A stretch of 5,439 nucleotides of DNA from Thermococcaceae archaeon. GTDB taxonomy: Archaea; Methanobacteriota_B; Thermococci; Thermococcales; Thermococcaceae. The translations under genes and the position numbers were made by a program. Shown here piece after piece: positions 4,724 through 5,439 of the stretch. The notes under the pieces were generated by a model. That model was not told where the DNA came from. It saw only the letters and a program-made list of their open reading frames with translations, and did not search any database. Position 1 is the stretch's first letter. Each line of letters starts with the position of its first letter. The stretch covers positions 1-5,439 of the forward strand of contig JAMOPD010000405.1 in NCBI GenBank assembly GCA_027064745.1, given 5' to 3'.

Positions 4724-5439
4724 GAAGGGTTTTTGTAAAAAATAGGGATTTAGTGGTTCCAGGAACACTTTTAGCCCAAGGACCATTCAAGAACGGCAGA
4801 GGGACTTTCAAAGAGGGAAACAGAGTTTATTCAACAGTAGTAGGACTTGTTGAAGTTAGAAATGACTTTATAAGAGTAATACCCCTTGAAGGGCCTTACA
4901 TTCCAGAGGTAGGAGACAATGTAATTGGAAAGATTATTGATGTTAGATTCTCAAACTGGACAGTGGACATAGGAGCTCCTTATCAAGCAGGATTAAGGGT
5001 TCAGGATGCTGTTGAGGAGAAAATAGACCTAGTAAAGACTGATCTCAGGAAGATATTCGATATTGGGGATATAATATATGCTAGGGTAAAAGCATTCAAC
5101 GAAGTGAATCAAATTGACCTTACAACAAAAGGTATGCCCTTTAACGGTGGACCGCTGAGGGGAGGCCAGATAGTTGAGATTACCCCATCAAAAGTACCCC
5201 GTCTTATTGGTAAGGGAGGATCAATGATAAACATGATCAAAAAGCTAACGAACACAAGGATAATAGTTGGGCAGAATGGTTGGGTATGGGTTAATGGAAA
5301 ACAGGAGGAACTTGAAAAACTCGCCATCGAGGCGATCCTAAAAGTCAACAGAGAAAGCCACACCCAAGGACTGACTGACAGAGTCAAGGCTTTTCTCCTT
5401 GAGAGGCTGAGGGAACTAAAGGAACAAGGTATTGTTGAG
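4720..5439 (+). CDS. rrp4: Exosome RNA-binding (cap) subunit Rrp4, 3'-partial
   Basis: This frame gives 240 codons without a stop before the window ends; thermococcal Rrp4 is about 250-260 aa, so only the extreme C-terminus is missing. Rrp4 trimers cap the Rrp41-Rrp42 ring of the archaeal exosome and feed RNA into its phosphorolytic chamber. An N-terminal beta domain (about 1-62, [19 protein letters not shown]) is followed by an S1 domain (about 65-136, [21 protein letters not shown]). A KH-type domain (about 148-210) has the GxxG loop as Gly164-Lys-Gly-Gly167 in [10 protein letters not shown]. The C-terminal helix is rich in Arg, Leu and Glu. The start codon overlaps the SBDS stop by four bases (ATGA), so translation is probably coupled. 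In related genomes rrp41 and rrp42 follow, which would lie beyond the window. Confidence 0.96.
   Translation, partial: MRRVFVKNRDLVVPGTLLAQGPFKNGRGTFKEGNRVYSTVVGLVEVRNDFIRVIPLEGPYIPEVGDNVIGKIIDVRFSNWTVDIGAPYQAGLRVQDAVEEKIDLVKTDLRKIFDIGDIIYARVKAFNEVNQIDLTTKGMPFNGGPLRGGQIVEITPSKVPRLIGKGGSMINMIKKLTNTRIIVGQNGWVWVNGKQEELEKLAIEAILKVNRESHTQGLTDRVKAFLLERLRELKEQGIVE

Noticed and set aside
5109..5387. Minus-strand 92-codon open frame within rrp4
   Set aside because: It is antisense to the conserved S1/KH-encoding region of rrp4 and shows no family features.

Overview
The window looks like chromosomal DNA of a hyperthermophilic euryarchaeon of the order Thermococcales (Thermococcus/Pyrococcus type). 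The evidence is a proteasome alpha subunit - SBDS - Rrp4 gene order, AGA/AGG-dominated arginine codons, GGTGA-type ribosome binding sites, TATA boxes about 33-35 bp before start codons, and very tight gene spacing. The species cannot be fixed from the sequence alone.

Layout. Positions 1-764 (minus strand) carry the N-terminal part of an indolepyruvate:ferredoxin oxidoreductase alpha-subunit (IorA) family gene, cut by the window edge and clearly richer in GC than everything after it. An abrupt change to AT-rich DNA falls at about 765-780, next to an AAGCTT site. Positions 765-947 hold no convincing gene. A small two-helix membrane protein (948-1202, minus) and a 95-aa helical protein (1275-1562, plus) diverge from a short AT-rich promoter region.

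Positions 1552-2331 are a stretch of gene decay. There is a truncated first copy of a MazG-type nucleotide pyrophosphohydrolase N-terminus, then a longer mazG-like pseudogene broken by an in-frame TAG and a frameshift. It runs directly into a YbaK/ProX-type aminoacyl-tRNA deacylase pseudogene broken by a stop and several frameshifts. An intact HIT-family hydrolase gene (2314-2766, minus) meets this stretch tail to tail and shares 18 bp with the YbaK remnant. It diverges from a second small two-helix membrane protein (2821-3051, plus).

From a strong TATATAAAG promoter at 3162-3170 the window ends with a housekeeping operon: psmA (20S proteasome alpha subunit), the SBDS ribosome-maturation protein, and rrp4 (RNA-binding cap subunit of the archaeal exosome, cut by the window end). 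The spacing is 10 nt and then a 4-nt ATGA overlap. This is the front of the conserved archaeal proteasome/exosome gene cluster, which couples protein turnover, 60S-type ribosome maturation and RNA decay.

The operon itself is well known. The unusual content is the composition break at about 770, the mazG duplication whose copies differ partly at silent sites, and the run of neighbouring pseudogenes between intact genes. I found no CRISPR array, insertion sequence, tRNA or rRNA, and nothing that convincingly amounts to an undescribed system.
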